This document shows positions 49,795 to 59,078 of a stretch of 64,000 bases of DNA, piece by piece. The position numbers and the translations under genes were made by a program. Position 1 is the first letter of the stretch. Each line of letters opens with the position of its first letter. This DNA comes from Mesorhizobium sp. WSM4311 (lineage in GTDB: Bacteria > Pseudomonadota > Alphaproteobacteria > Rhizobiales > Rhizobiaceae), in contig NZ_NSFV01000002.1 in the NCBI RefSeq assembly GCF_002295115.1, forward strand, positions 124,001-188,000, in the 5' to 3' direction. The notes under the pieces are model-generated. The model was not told the origin of the DNA, made no database searches, and worked only from the letters and a program-made list of their open reading frames with translations.

Positions 49795-50648
49795 CGCGAC
49801 GCTCCGTTGAACAGGCCGTTGGGCCGCAGCCGCACGGCGACGATGGCCGCCAGCAGCACGATCGCCTGTGCCAGCGATGGCGAGATCTGGTAGTTGAGCA
49901 CACTCGTCAGCCCGCCGACGAAAACACTTCCGGCAACGAGACCGCCGATCGAGCCGACGCCACCGACAATCACGACGAAGAAGGCGTTGGCGAGATAGTT
50001 CACTCCCATCTGCGGCAGCACGATCGCCAGCGGCGCGACCAGCCCGCCGGCGAGCCCGGCGATCGCCGCGCCGAAGGTGAAGGCGATGGCGTAGGTACGC
50101 CGCGTGTTGATGCCGACGCCTTCGGCCATTTCGCGGTTCTGGATGACGGTGCGGATGTCGAGGCCGAACGACGTCCGGCTGATGAGCAGCACGACACCGA
50201 GCAAGGTCAGCATGGCTATGGCGATCAGGATTAGCCGATAGGCGGGATAGACGGTGAAGAACAGGTCGAGCGTGCCCTCGATCGGCGGCGTAACCGGCTT
50301 GGCGCCGAGACCGAAGGTCAGTTCCAGCCCCTGCTGCAGGATCAGGCTGACGCCCCAGGTGGCGAGTACGGTCGAGACCGGCCGCGAATAGAGATGGCGG
50401 ATGATGGCGAACTCCAGGATGCAGCCGACCACCGCGCCGGCGATCGGGGCAGCAAGCAGCCCCAGCCAGAACGAGCCGCCGACGCTCTGGACGAAATAGA
50501 CCGCGAAGGCGCCGACGGTGACGAATTCGCCATGCGCCAGATTGGTCACGTTCATCAGGCCGAAGCTGATCGCCAGCCCGAGCCCGACCAGCATCAGGAT
50601 GCTGATCAGCGTCAGTGCGTTGAGGAGCGTGGTGACGACAAAATCCAT
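49791..50648 (-). CDS. Amide/urea-type ABC transporter permease (UrtB/LivH-like)
   Basis: A 285-aa permease with about eight spans, opening with VTTLLNALTLISILMLVGLG and the family segment SFGLMNVTNLAHGEFVTVGA. The ATPase contact loop reads FGLDIRTVIQNREMAEGVGI. ATG 50648 is 4 bases after the HDAC-family stop; an in-frame ATG at 50708 lies inside that gene and is rejected. It completes the permease pair with the UrtC-like protein. Confidence 0.85.
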   Translation of the reverse strand: MDFVVTTLLNALTLISILMLVGLGLAISFGLMNVTNLAHGEFVTVGAFAVYFVQSVGGSFWLGLLAAPIAGAVVGCILEFAIIRHLYSRPVSTVLATWGVSLILQQGLELTFGLGAKPVTPPIEGTLDLFFTVYPAYRLILIAIAMLTLLGVVLLISRTSFGLDIRTVIQNREMAEGVGINTRRTYAIAFTFGAAIAGLAGGLVAPLAIVLPQMGVNYLANAFFVVIVGGVGSIGGLVAGSVFVGGLTSVLNYQISPSLAQAIVLLAAIVAVRLRPNGLFNGASR

Positions 50649-50652
50649 CGTG

Positions 50653-51774
50653 TCAGGCAGCACTTGCGAGGCGTTGGCGCAGGCCGGCGAGCAGGCCTTC
50701 GGCCGCATCGATCACCGCGGCCTGATGCGGCTGCAAGTCCTGCCCGGCCCATTCGTCGATATGGTCCGACAGCGGATCGACCACTTCGGTGCGGTGATTG
50801 GCGAGCGTTTCGATGACGGCATGGCCGCAGAACGGCACATAGCCCTCGGAATAGCCGCCTTCATGGGTCATCATCAGCCGTCCGTTGGAAGTCTCGGCCG
50901 CCAGCGCCACCATGCGCGCGGCGAGGCGCCGGAAACACCCGCTGTTGAGCATCATGCGGCCGAGCGGATCGAAGCCCGACGCATCGAAGCCGGAGGCAAC
51001 AATGACGAGATCCGGCTTGTAGGCGCGCAGCGCCGGAGCGACGACGCGGCCGAAGGTGGCTTCGTAGGCGCCGGTGCCGCTGCCGGCCGGCAGCGGTATG
51101 TTGATGTTGTAGCCTTCGCCTTCGCCCTTGCCATTGTCGGCCAGCGCGCCGCGCCCGGTCGGATAGAGATTGTCCTGGTGCAGGGAAATGGTCAGCACCG
51201 ACGGATCGGAATAAAACACCGTCTCGGTGCCGTTGCCGTGATGCACGTCCCAGTCGACTATCGCCGCGCGGCCGAGCAGGCCTTCATGCTGCAACCGGCG
51301 CACGGCAACACCGATGTTGGAGAACAGGCAGTTGCCCATTGCCTGGTCGGGCTCGGCATGATGCCCCGGCGGCCGCGCCAGCGCATAGGCGTTGTCGACA
51401 CGGCCGGTCAGCACCGCGCGCATCGCGGCATAGGTGGTGCCGGCGGAGAGCAGGGCGATGTCGAAACTGTTGAGGCCGATCGGCGCCTGCGGGCCGGCGA
51501 AGCCGGAACCGCGTTCGCTGAGCATCCTGATGTCGTCGACATGGCGCTGCGTGTGCACGCGCAGCAGATCCTCGACCGTCACCGGCTCGGCATGGATCGG
51601 CACCAGGTGGCGCGCCAGGCCGCTGACCTGGATGAGGTTGTTCAGCCGACGCTTCGACCCCGGCGATTCCAGGTGCCGGCCGGGTTCCACGAAACGGCCG
51701 GGAGGCATCATGTCGGCGCTGGGGCCGGTGTCATGCCACATCAGTTGTTCGTGAAAAACGTAACCTGTCGCCAT
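50653..51774 (-). CDS. Histone-deacetylase family amidohydrolase (class II, acetylpolyamine amidohydrolase-like)
   Basis: A 373-aa zinc-dependent deacetylase. The catalytic core is complete: ALARPPGHHAEPDQAMGNCL with the His pair, VDWDVHHGNGTETVFYSDP with zinc ligands Asp and His, ASGFDASGFDPLGRMM with the second Asp ligand, and the transition-state tyrosine in HEGGYSEGY. Bacterial members deacetylate N-acetylpolyamines, other N-acyl amines or acetoin-linked targets. It is the first gene of the operon that encodes an amide-type importer, with a 4-base gap to the first permease gene, which suggests that the imported compound is deacylated in the cell. Confidence 0.8.
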   Translation of the reverse strand: MATGYVFHEQLMWHDTGPSADMMPPGRFVEPGRHLESPGSKRRLNNLIQVSGLARHLVPIHAEPVTVEDLLRVHTQRHVDDIRMLSERGSGFAGPQAPIGLNSFDIALLSAGTTYAAMRAVLTGRVDNAYALARPPGHHAEPDQAMGNCLFSNIGVAVRRLQHEGLLGRAAIVDWDVHHGNGTETVFYSDPSVLTISLHQDNLYPTGRGALADNGKGEGEGYNINIPLPAGSGTGAYEATFGRVVAPALRAYKPDLVIVASGFDASGFDPLGRMMLNSGCFRRLAARMVALAAETSNGRLMMTHEGGYSEGYVPFCGHAVIETLANHRTEVVDPLSDHIDEWAGQDLQPHQAAVIDAAEGLLAGLRQRLASAA

Positions 51775-51856
51775 AAGCAGCGTCCCTAAAGTCTGGACGA
51801 CGCTAGCAGGCTAACGATGCCATGGCCCGACCCGAAAGAGGGGTTGTGCCTGGTAT

Positions 51857-54571
51857 CTATGCCCCTCCTTTCGGAGGGGGACGGAGGTTTGCGGCCGCCA
51901 GCGCGGCACGCACGGCCTGGACGCGGTTCGAGACCGAGAGTTTGCCGAAAATGTTCTTCAAATGCCATTTCACCGTCGTTTCGCTGACCGACAGCGCGAC
52001 CGCGATATCGCGGTTGGACATGCCTTCCGACAGGCAACGCAGCAGCTCGGATTCGCGCTGGGTGAGCTGTTCGTTCTCAGCCGCAGGTGCGGCCAACTTT
52101 CGTGTCGCCACGGGCATGGCCTGCGCGGCGTCAATGATGCGCGTCGCATAGGCCGACACGGACGGGTCGGTCTTTGCTTGCGCCGCCCGCAGCCGCATCA
52201 ACGCTTCGACCACAGGCCTGCCTTCGTCGACGAAGGAGCGGATGAAGCCGGAAGGCTGGGCAAGGCGCAGCGCTTCGAGAAGATAACGGTCGGCCTCGCG
52301 CTGGTCATGGCCGGCGCTCTTGGCACGCAGGATCAACGCCAGTATGTGGCGGCGCATGCGCCCACTGCTTTTCGTCCGCTCCAGCAGCGCGTCGAAAAGC
52401 GCCGCGGCCGCCGCGGAGGATTTTTCCGCCGTCAGTAGCCGGCCTTCGGCGAAGAACTCGAATTCGTTGGCGACGGTGGGGGCGGCTTCCGCGCTTTCGC
52501 GGCGATGCTCGTCGAGCAGGGTGCGTGCCTCGGCGATGCGATTCTGGTCAATCAGCAGCCGGATGCGATCATGCACCAGCACCGAAGCGAGGCGGCGGTA
52601 GACGGAGCCACGCACGCGCTGGTAGACGCGTTCCAGCATGTCGAGTGCCGCGTCGCCGCGACCGGTCAACTGCAGGACGCGGGCATAGGTCGGCACGCTG
52701 GCCAGGGGATAGACGATGACCGCCGCACCCTCGATCAGCGGCCCGAGATTCTCGACCAGCGTCAGTGCCTCGCCGGATGCGTTGGTCTCGTAGGCGAGTT
52801 CGGCCAGCAGCGTTCCGGCCAGCGCCTCGGCATAGGAATTCGCGCCAATGCGCGTCCTGGCCTCGATGATCGTGTTGCGCAGCAATTTTTCGGCGGCGGG
52901 CAGACAGCCAGCCGAGCGTTCGATGACCGCCATGTAGCAATTTGCGATGGTGACGCCGAGCAGGCTGCCGCTTCGCTCATGCGCCTTGCGCGCCGCGTCC
53001 ACCGCCGCCCGCGCCCCCTCGAGGTCGCCCAATGCGTAGAGATTGTAGCCGATGACATTGGCCGTCGCCCCTTCCATGAACCAGGCATCGGGCGCGATGA
53101 TGCGCAGGGCGGCCAATGCGGTGTCGCGCGCGGCTTCGAACCGCTCCAGCGTGCTGTGGACGGCGGCATCGAGGACGGCGATTTCGGCCTCGATCGTGGT
53201 GCCGGTCAGCGTACCCGGATCCTTGCTGTCGGCCGGCCCGGTCTCAACCAGCTTGCGCGCATTGGCGAGCGTCTGCTGGGCGATCTCGGGCTGGCTGCTG
53301 TGCACCGCCAGCCACAGCACCACGAGCTGCAGGCGGATGCGCTGGTCGACCAGTTTCCTCGGCAGCAGCGCCAGCAATTGGCGCACGTAAAGCAACTGGC
53401 ACTGGGCGATGAGCTCGAGCGCGTTGTTCTCGACGAACACCGCCGCGCGCGCGTGGTCGCCGGCGGCGAGCGCATGCCCGATCGCCTCGGTCAGCATCTT
53501 GCGTTCGCCGAACCATTCGGCGGCGGCCAGGTGCAGCGGTGCGATCATCTCCGGTTCGCGCCTCTCCATTTCGCGGCTGAGGAAGTCATGGAACAGATGA
53601 TGATAGCGGAACCAGCGCCGCTCCTCATCGAGCGGCACCAGGAAAAGATTGCGGGTCTCGATCTCGGTGATATCGGCCTCGGCATCCGCCGCCCGCAGGA
53701 CCGCCCGGCACGCTTCGGCGCTGAAGCGCTCGAAGATCGAACTGTGGAGCAGGAACTTCGCCAGGGCCGGCGGTAGCCCCAGGAAGACTTCGCCCATCAG
53801 GAAATCGGCGACGTTGCGGTTGGCGCCGGTGAAATTGCCGATGACGGTTTCCGGTGCATGCGCGGCGCTGAGCGACAGCGAGGCAAGTTGCAGGCCGGCG
53901 GCCCAACCCTCGGTCCGCGAGCACAGGGTCTCGACCGTGCCGCTGCTGACGCTGAGACCCAATTTGTCGTTGAAGAAGGCTTCGGCTTCGGACGAAGCAA
54001 AACGCAGGTCGTCCGGGCCGATTTCGAAAACGTCGCCAAGCACCCTGAGCTTGCCGAGCTGCAGGTCGGGCAGGTTGCGCGAACCGATGATGAAGGCGAC
54101 GTTGGTGGGCGCCTGCCGCGTCAGGCGTTCCATGAACCGTTTGACCGCTGGCGCTTCGACGACATGGTAGTCGTCGAAGAACAGGGTGATTTCGGCGTCG
54201 CGCGCCGCAAAACCCGCCACCAGCGCCGCGAGCACCACATCGAGTTGCGGAATCGGGCTCGACTGGAAGGCGAGGTCGAGCTCGGCAGGATTCTGGACCA
54301 GGTGGCGCAGCGCCCCCACCAGATGCGACAGGAAGGCGCCTTCGTCATTGTCCGTCGCCTCGCAGGACAACCATGCCGTCAACCGGCCGTGGCGCGCGAC
54401 CTCAGCCGCCCATTGCGCCATCGTCGTCGACTTGCCGAAGCCGGCGGGCGCGGCGAACAGCACGATGCGCGTGTCGACATGCCGCTCCAGCCTCGACAGG
54501 ATGCTCTCGCGCCGCACCCACCGGCGATGGTGAGACGATGACAGGCCGGCGGGTTGCGAAGACGGTCTCAT
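51857..54571 (-). CDS. MalT-like LuxR-family regulator (STAND ATPase)
   Basis: A 904-aa signal-transduction ATPase regulator. The N-terminal NTPase domain has Walker A APAGFGKST (41-49) and Walker B ITLFFDDYHV; the middle (about 350-800) is a superhelical TPR-like sensor region; the C-terminal LuxR helix-turn-helix (about 835-895) reads LTQRESELLRCLSEGMSNRD then VSETTVKWHLKNIFGKLSVS. The start ATG 54571 overlaps the GNAT stop (ATGA); an in-frame ATG at 54589 is less likely. Such proteins respond to small ligands and activate nearby operons, here most likely the HDAC-importer operon that follows after 82 bases. Confidence 0.85.
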   Translation of the reverse strand: MRPSSQPAGLSSSHHRRWVRRESILSRLERHVDTRIVLFAAPAGFGKSTTMAQWAAEVARHGRLTAWLSCEATDNDEGAFLSHLVGALRHLVQNPAELDLAFQSSPIPQLDVVLAALVAGFAARDAEITLFFDDYHVVEAPAVKRFMERLTRQAPTNVAFIIGSRNLPDLQLGKLRVLGDVFEIGPDDLRFASSEAEAFFNDKLGLSVSSGTVETLCSRTEGWAAGLQLASLSLSAAHAPETVIGNFTGANRNVADFLMGEVFLGLPPALAKFLLHSSIFERFSAEACRAVLRAADAEADITEIETRNLFLVPLDEERRWFRYHHLFHDFLSREMERREPEMIAPLHLAAAEWFGERKMLTEAIGHALAAGDHARAAVFVENNALELIAQCQLLYVRQLLALLPRKLVDQRIRLQLVVLWLAVHSSQPEIAQQTLANARKLVETGPADSKDPGTLTGTTIEAEIAVLDAAVHSTLERFEAARDTALAALRIIAPDAWFMEGATANVIGYNLYALGDLEGARAAVDAARKAHERSGSLLGVTIANCYMAVIERSAGCLPAAEKLLRNTIIEARTRIGANSYAEALAGTLLAELAYETNASGEALTLVENLGPLIEGAAVIVYPLASVPTYARVLQLTGRGDAALDMLERVYQRVRGSVYRRLASVLVHDRIRLLIDQNRIAEARTLLDEHRRESAEAAPTVANEFEFFAEGRLLTAEKSSAAAAALFDALLERTKSSGRMRRHILALILRAKSAGHDQREADRYLLEALRLAQPSGFIRSFVDEGRPVVEALMRLRAAQAKTDPSVSAYATRIIDAAQAMPVATRKLAAPAAENEQLTQRESELLRCLSEGMSNRDIAVALSVSETTVKWHLKNIFGKLSVSNRVQAVRAALAAANLRPPPKGGA
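51862..51879 (-). terminator. GNRA-loop hairpin at the end of the LuxR gene
   Basis: On the minus strand CCCCTCC-GAAA-GGAGGGG forms a 7-bp GC stem with a GAAA tetraloop, within the last codons and just before the TAG at 51857-51859. No T tract follows, so it may stabilise the 3' end or cause a transcriptional pause before the downstream HDAC operon. Confidence 0.55.
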
Positions 54572-55215
54572 CTGGCGCCGGGCACCCATTCCGTTTCGAT
54601 CAACGGGATTTGCGGGGCGGCATCGCGCGGCAAGGTTCCCTTGATCCGGGGATCATCGGTGATTTCGAAGCCGGCCGCATAGGGCTCAAACCCGCAAGCC
54701 CGGTAGAAACCGATGACGCTGTGATGGTCGATGCTGCTGGTGTGCAGCCAGATGCGGCCGGGGCCGAGGCGCCATGCCTGGTCGAGCGCGCCGGCCATCA
54801 GCCGTTTGCCAAGGCCGCGGCCGGTCAAGCCGGGGAACAGGCCGAAATAGGTGATCTCGATCTCGTTGCCGTCGGCCATGCGGAATTCGACCATGCCGAC
54901 ATGGCCGCCGCTGTCATCATGGCCATAGTAGAGATGCTGGCGCGGATCGGCGAAATGCGCTGATACTTCGGCATCCGACATTTCGGCGGCGCGATCCCAC
55001 AGCCAGGGAGCGCCGATCACGAGGAAGATCGCGCGGTAGGCGGCGCTGTCGGGCTTGGAGATCCGGGTCATGGCCAGGGGCTGGGCGAGACCTGGTACCG
55101 GCGCCCGCGCTTCCATCCATGTCACCGCATTGACGATCTTGCCGGCCGGCACGCGCCGGTACCCTGACGTGAGATCGGTGATTTCATCCGGCAATGCGCC
55201 TTCGGTGACCTGCAT
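54568..55215 (-). CDS. GNAT-family N-acetyltransferase
   Basis: A 215-aa acetyltransferase with the GNAT core in residues about 75-195. The acetyl-CoA loop appears as GLFPGLTGRGLGKRLMAGAL (motif A, R/Q-x-x-G-x-G/A type), followed by GPGRIWLHTSSIDHHSVIGF and YRACGFEPYA. ATG 55215 has GAGG 5-8 bases upstream; an upstream ATG in frame (around 55251) is weaker. It is translationally coupled to the LuxR regulator. The acetylated substrate is unknown. Confidence 0.8.
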   Translation of the reverse strand: MQVTEGALPDEITDLTSGYRRVPAGKIVNAVTWMEARAPVPGLAQPLAMTRISKPDSAAYRAIFLVIGAPWLWDRAAEMSDAEVSAHFADPRQHLYYGHDDSGGHVGMVEFRMADGNEIEITYFGLFPGLTGRGLGKRLMAGALDQAWRLGPGRIWLHTSSIDHHSVIGFYRACGFEPYAAGFEITDDPRIKGTLPRDAAPQIPLIETEWVPGAR

Positions 55216-55351
55216 CTGTCCTCGATCTTCGCCATGCAGCTTTACTGGCATGCAAGAAGCTGATGCCAACTCTGCGCCCGCCTGCCAAGAGATTCCCGGG
55301 TTGGGCCATAGTTTTGGCCCGACCTGTCTCCTTGCCTTTCCAGGAAATGGC

Positions 55352-55365
55352 ATATGAGATATGAT
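55352..55365. promoter_or_regulatory. ATATGA tandem motif before the deacylase operon
   Basis: ATATGAG (55352-55358) and ATATGAT (55359-55365) are adjacent near-copies in an AT-rich patch between the divergent GNAT and M20 genes, 28-41 bases before the M20 start. The patch could be a -10 region or a site for the GntR protein encoded at 59079-59735. Weak evidence. Confidence 0.3.
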
Positions 55366-55392
55366 ACACCATTCACGGGAAAGCGGAATATC

Positions 55393-56694
55393 ATGCCTGA
55401 GCGAATTGCCGACGAAGCCATTTTGCGCGCGGTCGACGACGGCTTCGCGCGGCAAGTCGCGTTCCTGGCGGAACTCGTGCGCTTTCCCTCCCAGCGCGGC
55501 GAGGAGCACGCGGCGCAATCCTTCATGGCGGCCGCCTATGAGGCAGATGGCTATGCCGTCGACATGTGGCGTGTCGATGTCGACGCGATCCGCGACCTTC
55601 CGGGGTTTTCGCCGGTTGCGGTCTCCTATGACGATGCTTTCAATGTCGTCGCCACCCACACGCCGAGAAACGTCACCGGCCGTTCGCTGATCCTCAACGG
55701 CCATATCGATGTGGTGCCGACGGGGCCGCTCGACCGCTGGGTGCGCGACCCCTACGATCCGGCGATCGAGGATGGCTGGATGCATGGCCGCGGCGCCGGC
55801 GACATGAAGGCCGGCCTGTCGGCCTGTCTCTACGCGCTCGCCGCCTTGCGCAGCCTCGGCTGCCAGCCGGCCGCCAATGTTTACCTCCAGTCTGTGGTCG
55901 AGGAGGAGTGCACCGGCAATGGCGCCCTCGCCTGCCTGCAACGCGGCTACCGCGCTGACGCCGCCTTCATTCCCGAGCCCTTGGAACCGCGCTTGATCCG
56001 GGCGCAGGTCGGGCCGATCTGGTTCAGGGTCGAGGTCGATGGCGATCCGCAGCACGCTTCCGGCGCTTTCTCGGCCGGCGCCAATGCCATCGAGAAGGCC
56101 TTTCTCATCATCCAGGCGCTGAAGCAGCTCGAAATCGTCTGGAATGCGCGCAAGGTCGATGACAAGCATTTCTGCGATCACCCGCATCCGATCCGCTTCA
56201 ACCTCGGGAAGATCGAAGGCGGCGAATGGACATCTAGCGTGCCGGCGCGCTGTGTATTCGAGATGCGGGTCGCCACCTATCCCGGCCAGAAGCTCGAGGA
56301 CGCCAGGGCCGAGCTCGAAGCCTGCATCGCCGATGCGGCCCGTGCCGATCCCTTCCTGGCCAATCGCCCGCCCAAGATGAGCTACAATGGCTTCATGGCC
56401 GAGGGCTATGTGCTGGAAGGTGCCGACGAGATGGAAGCCGTGCTGCGCCGCAGCCATACCGCCGTCTGGGGCGAGCCGCTGACGGAGCATGTCACCTCGG
56501 CGACGACGGATGCGCGCTTCTTCGGCCTCTATGCCGACACGCCGGCGATCGTCTACGGCCCGATCTGCCGCATGCCGCATGGCTATGACGAGGCCGTTGA
56601 TCTGGATTCGGTGCGCAAGGTGACCCAGACCATTGCGCTGTTCATCGCCGACTGGTGCGGGCTCGAGCCGATCGATACGGAGGTAAGCTCATGA
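55393..56694 (+). CDS. M20-family deacylase (ArgE/DapE-like)
   Basis: A 433-aa zinc-dependent amidohydrolase. The metal and catalytic motifs are visible in order: LILNGHIDVVPTGP, GRGAGDMKAGLSA, QSVVEEECTGNGALA with the catalytic Glu pair, and the last metal histidine near the end (CRMPHGYDEAVD). The dimerisation domain lies between about 200 and 320. Family members remove acetyl, succinyl or formyl groups from amino acids. ATG 55393 is preferred to ATG 55354, as it begins the conserved N-terminus. The kinase gene starts within its stop codon (ATGA). Confidence 0.85.
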   Translation: MPERIADEAILRAVDDGFARQVAFLAELVRFPSQRGEEHAAQSFMAAAYEADGYAVDMWRVDVDAIRDLPGFSPVAVSYDDAFNVVATHTPRNVTGRSLILNGHIDVVPTGPLDRWVRDPYDPAIEDGWMHGRGAGDMKAGLSACLYALAALRSLGCQPAANVYLQSVVEEECTGNGALACLQRGYRADAAFIPEPLEPRLIRAQVGPIWFRVEVDGDPQHASGAFSAGANAIEKAFLIIQALKQLEIVWNARKVDDKHFCDHPHPIRFNLGKIEGGEWTSSVPARCVFEMRVATYPGQKLEDARAELEACIADAARADPFLANRPPKMSYNGFMAEGYVLEGADEMEAVLRRSHTAVWGEPLTEHVTSATTDARFFGLYADTPAIVYGPICRMPHGYDEAVDLDSVRKVTQTIALFIADWCGLEPIDTEVSS

Positions 56695-57749
56695 ATGCGG
56701 CCGTGCCAGACGGCTTTGGCGAAACGCTGGCCGAGGATGCGCCTGACGTTTCGATTGCCGACGCGCTTGCCATCTTGCGCCGGCACTACGGCCTCGCCGG
56801 CAGTGCGCGTCCGTTGCCCGGCGAACGCGACCACAATTTCCACATCCATACCGACGGCGAGGGCGAGTTCGTCCTCAAGATTTCCCATCCGGCGGAGGAG
56901 GCCGGCTTCACCGATTTCCAGAACAAGGCTCTCGACCACATCCTGGGGGTCGACCCGACCTTGCCGGTCCCTTCGGTGCGCAAGAGCCTCGAGGGCGAAG
57001 CGCAGTTCACGGTCAGCGTCGGCGGGTCGGCGCCGCGCATCATCCGGCTGGTCACCTATCTGCCCGGCCAGTTGCTGTCGCGCTGCCCCGCGTCGGCGGC
57101 GCAGGATCGCAATCTCGGCATTTTCCTCGCCCGGCTTGGCCGGGCTCTGCGCGGCTTCTTCCATCGGGCCGCCGGCAGCGACCTGCTCTGGGACATCCGC
57201 AAGGTCGCCAAGACGCGGCCGATGCTGGCGTTTATCGCCGACGCCGGCCACCGCGCCATGGTCGAGCGCGTCATCGATGCCTTCGAGGCGCGTGCGGCGC
57301 CGGTCATTCCGAGCCTGCGCGCCCAGATCGTCCACAACGACATGAACTCCTACAATGTGGTGATGGACGCCTCGCGGCCGGAGGTGGTGAGTGGCGTCCT
57401 CGATTTCGGCGACATGATCCACTCGCCGCTGATCTGCGATCTCGCCATCGGCGCCGTCTACCGCTGGCCGGCTGAAGGTCATCCGCTGGCGCCGGCCGCG
57501 CGCTTCGTCGCCGGCTATCAATCCGTGCAGCCGCTCGAGGCTGAAGAAATCGGCATCCTTTTCGATCTGGTCCGTGCCCGCCTTGCGCTCATTGCCAACA
57601 TCGCCAGTTGGCAGGCGGAACGGTTTCCGGCCAAGCGCGCCTATGTGCTGCGCCTCATCGCCGAGGTCTGGACCTCGCTCGAACGGCTCGATGGGCTGTC
57701 ATCGGATGAGGCCCGCCGTTATTTTCTCGACCATTCCAATCCGGAGTAG
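56691..57749 (+). CDS. Aminoglycoside-phosphotransferase-fold kinase (hydroxylysine/homoserine kinase-like)
   Basis: A 352-aa APH/choline-kinase-fold protein. An N-lobe (about 30-110, ERDHNFHIHTDGEGEFVLKI) carries the ATP lysine, and the catalytic Asp sits in IVHNDMNSYNV (canonical HxDxxxxN) with the metal Asp in LDFGDM. It resembles hydroxylysine kinase (AGPHD1) and homoserine kinase ThrB2. It is coupled to the M20 deacylase and abuts the PLP enzyme gene, which resembles phospho-lyases that act on phosphorylated hydroxy-amino compounds. A kinase plus phospho-lyase pair is therefore proposed. Confidence 0.8.
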   Translation: MNAAVPDGFGETLAEDAPDVSIADALAILRRHYGLAGSARPLPGERDHNFHIHTDGEGEFVLKISHPAEEAGFTDFQNKALDHILGVDPTLPVPSVRKSLEGEAQFTVSVGGSAPRIIRLVTYLPGQLLSRCPASAAQDRNLGIFLARLGRALRGFFHRAAGSDLLWDIRKVAKTRPMLAFIADAGHRAMVERVIDAFEARAAPVIPSLRAQIVHNDMNSYNVVMDASRPEVVSGVLDFGDMIHSPLICDLAIGAVYRWPAEGHPLAPAARFVAGYQSVQPLEAEEIGILFDLVRARLALIANIASWQAERFPAKRAYVLRLIAEVWTSLERLDGLSSDEARRYFLDHSNPE

Positions 57750-59066
57750 ATGCCCGTGTCCCAGTCCTCACCCACGAACGTCCTTGCCGACGCCGACGCT
57801 TCGGCAGGCGATCGCGCTCTGCTCGAACGCCGCGCCAGGCTGCTTGGGCCGACCTATCGCGCCTTCTACCGCAACCCGATCCATCTGGTGCGCGGCAACG
57901 GCGTCTGGCTCTACGATGCGAGAGGCCGCAAATTCCTCGACGCCTACAACAATGTCGCCTCGGTCGGGCACTGCCATCCCCGCGTCGTCGAGGCACTGTC
58001 GGGACAGGCCGCCACGCTCAACACCCATACCCGCTACTTGAGCGAGATCATCCTCGATTACGCGGAAAAACTGCTCGGCACGGTTCCGGCCCATCTCGGC
58101 CATGCCATGTTCACCTGCACCGGCAGCGAGGCCAACGACCTCGCCATCCGCATCGCGCAGCATTCGAGCGGTGGCACCGGCGTCATCATCACCGATTTCG
58201 CCTATCACGGCGCCACGATCGCCACCGCGCAGCTGTCGCCGGCGGCGGTCGGCGCTAAGGGCGTGCCCCTGCACCACCGGACCGTGGCGGCGCCGGACAC
58301 GTTCCGCGACCACGGCCGGGCCGCGAAGGACTTCGCCAAGAATGTCGCGGCCGCCATCGAGGACATGCGTGCGCAGAATATCCGTCCGGCGGCGCTGCTG
58401 CTCGACTCGGCCTTTTCCAGCGACGGCATTTTCTTCCCCGACGCGGCGGTCATGCGCGAGGCGGCGGATCACGTCAGGAAGGCCGGCGGCATCGTCATCG
58501 CCGATGAGGTCCAGTCTGGTTTCGGCCGCCTTGGCCAGGGCATGTGGGGTTTTGCCAATTATGGCCTCGAGCCCGACATCGTCACCATGGGCAAGCCGAT
58601 CGGCGACGGCCATCCGATGGGCGCGGTGCTGGTGCGGCCGCGGCTTGTCTCATCCTTCGGCTCCAATACCGGTTATTTCAACACCTTCGGCGGCAATCCG
58701 GTCGCGGCCGCCGTCGGCATCGCGGTTCTGGACGTGATCGAAGGCGAGGGGCTGATCGAGAACGCGCGCAATGTCGGCGCCTATACGGCTGACCTGCTGC
58801 GCGCTCTGCAGGGCCGTCACGGCATGGTCGGTGACGTCAGGCACAACGGTCTCTATTTCGGCGTCGAACTGACGGCGGATGGCGACGCGGCGCTGGCCGC
58901 CAGCAAGACATCTTCTGTCGTCGAAGCCATGCGCGAGGATGGCGTGCTGATCTCGTCCTGCGGTCCGCGCGGCAATGTGCTGAAGATCAGGCCGCCTCTG
59001 CCCTTTGCCAGGGACAATGCCGAGCAGCTGGCCGAGACGCTCGACCGCGCTTTGTCGAATTGGTGA
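57750..59066 (+). CDS. Class III PLP enzyme, phospho-lyase (AGXT2L)-like
   Basis: A 438-aa class III aminotransferase-fold protein. The motif LDAYNNVASVGHCHPRVVEA followed by TLNTHTRYL, and the PLP lysine in TMGKPIGDGHPM, are closest to ethanolamine-phosphate and phosphohydroxylysine phospho-lyases (AGXT2L1/2), where the aminotransferase fold eliminates phosphate and ammonia. By family alone an ordinary aminotransferase cannot be excluded. It begins at the base after the kinase stop, with the GntR gene 12 bases downstream. Confidence 0.8.
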   Translation: MPVSQSSPTNVLADADASAGDRALLERRARLLGPTYRAFYRNPIHLVRGNGVWLYDARGRKFLDAYNNVASVGHCHPRVVEALSGQAATLNTHTRYLSEIILDYAEKLLGTVPAHLGHAMFTCTGSEANDLAIRIAQHSSGGTGVIITDFAYHGATIATAQLSPAAVGAKGVPLHHRTVAAPDTFRDHGRAAKDFAKNVAAAIEDMRAQNIRPAALLLDSAFSSDGIFFPDAAVMREAADHVRKAGGIVIADEVQSGFGRLGQGMWGFANYGLEPDIVTMGKPIGDGHPMGAVLVRPRLVSSFGSNTGYFNTFGGNPVAAAVGIAVLDVIEGEGLIENARNVGAYTADLLRALQGRHGMVGDVRHNGLYFGVELTADGDAALAASKTSSVVEAMREDGVLISSCGPRGNVLKIRPPLPFARDNAEQLAETLDRALSNW

Positions 59067-59078
59067 TCTGGACCGCGC

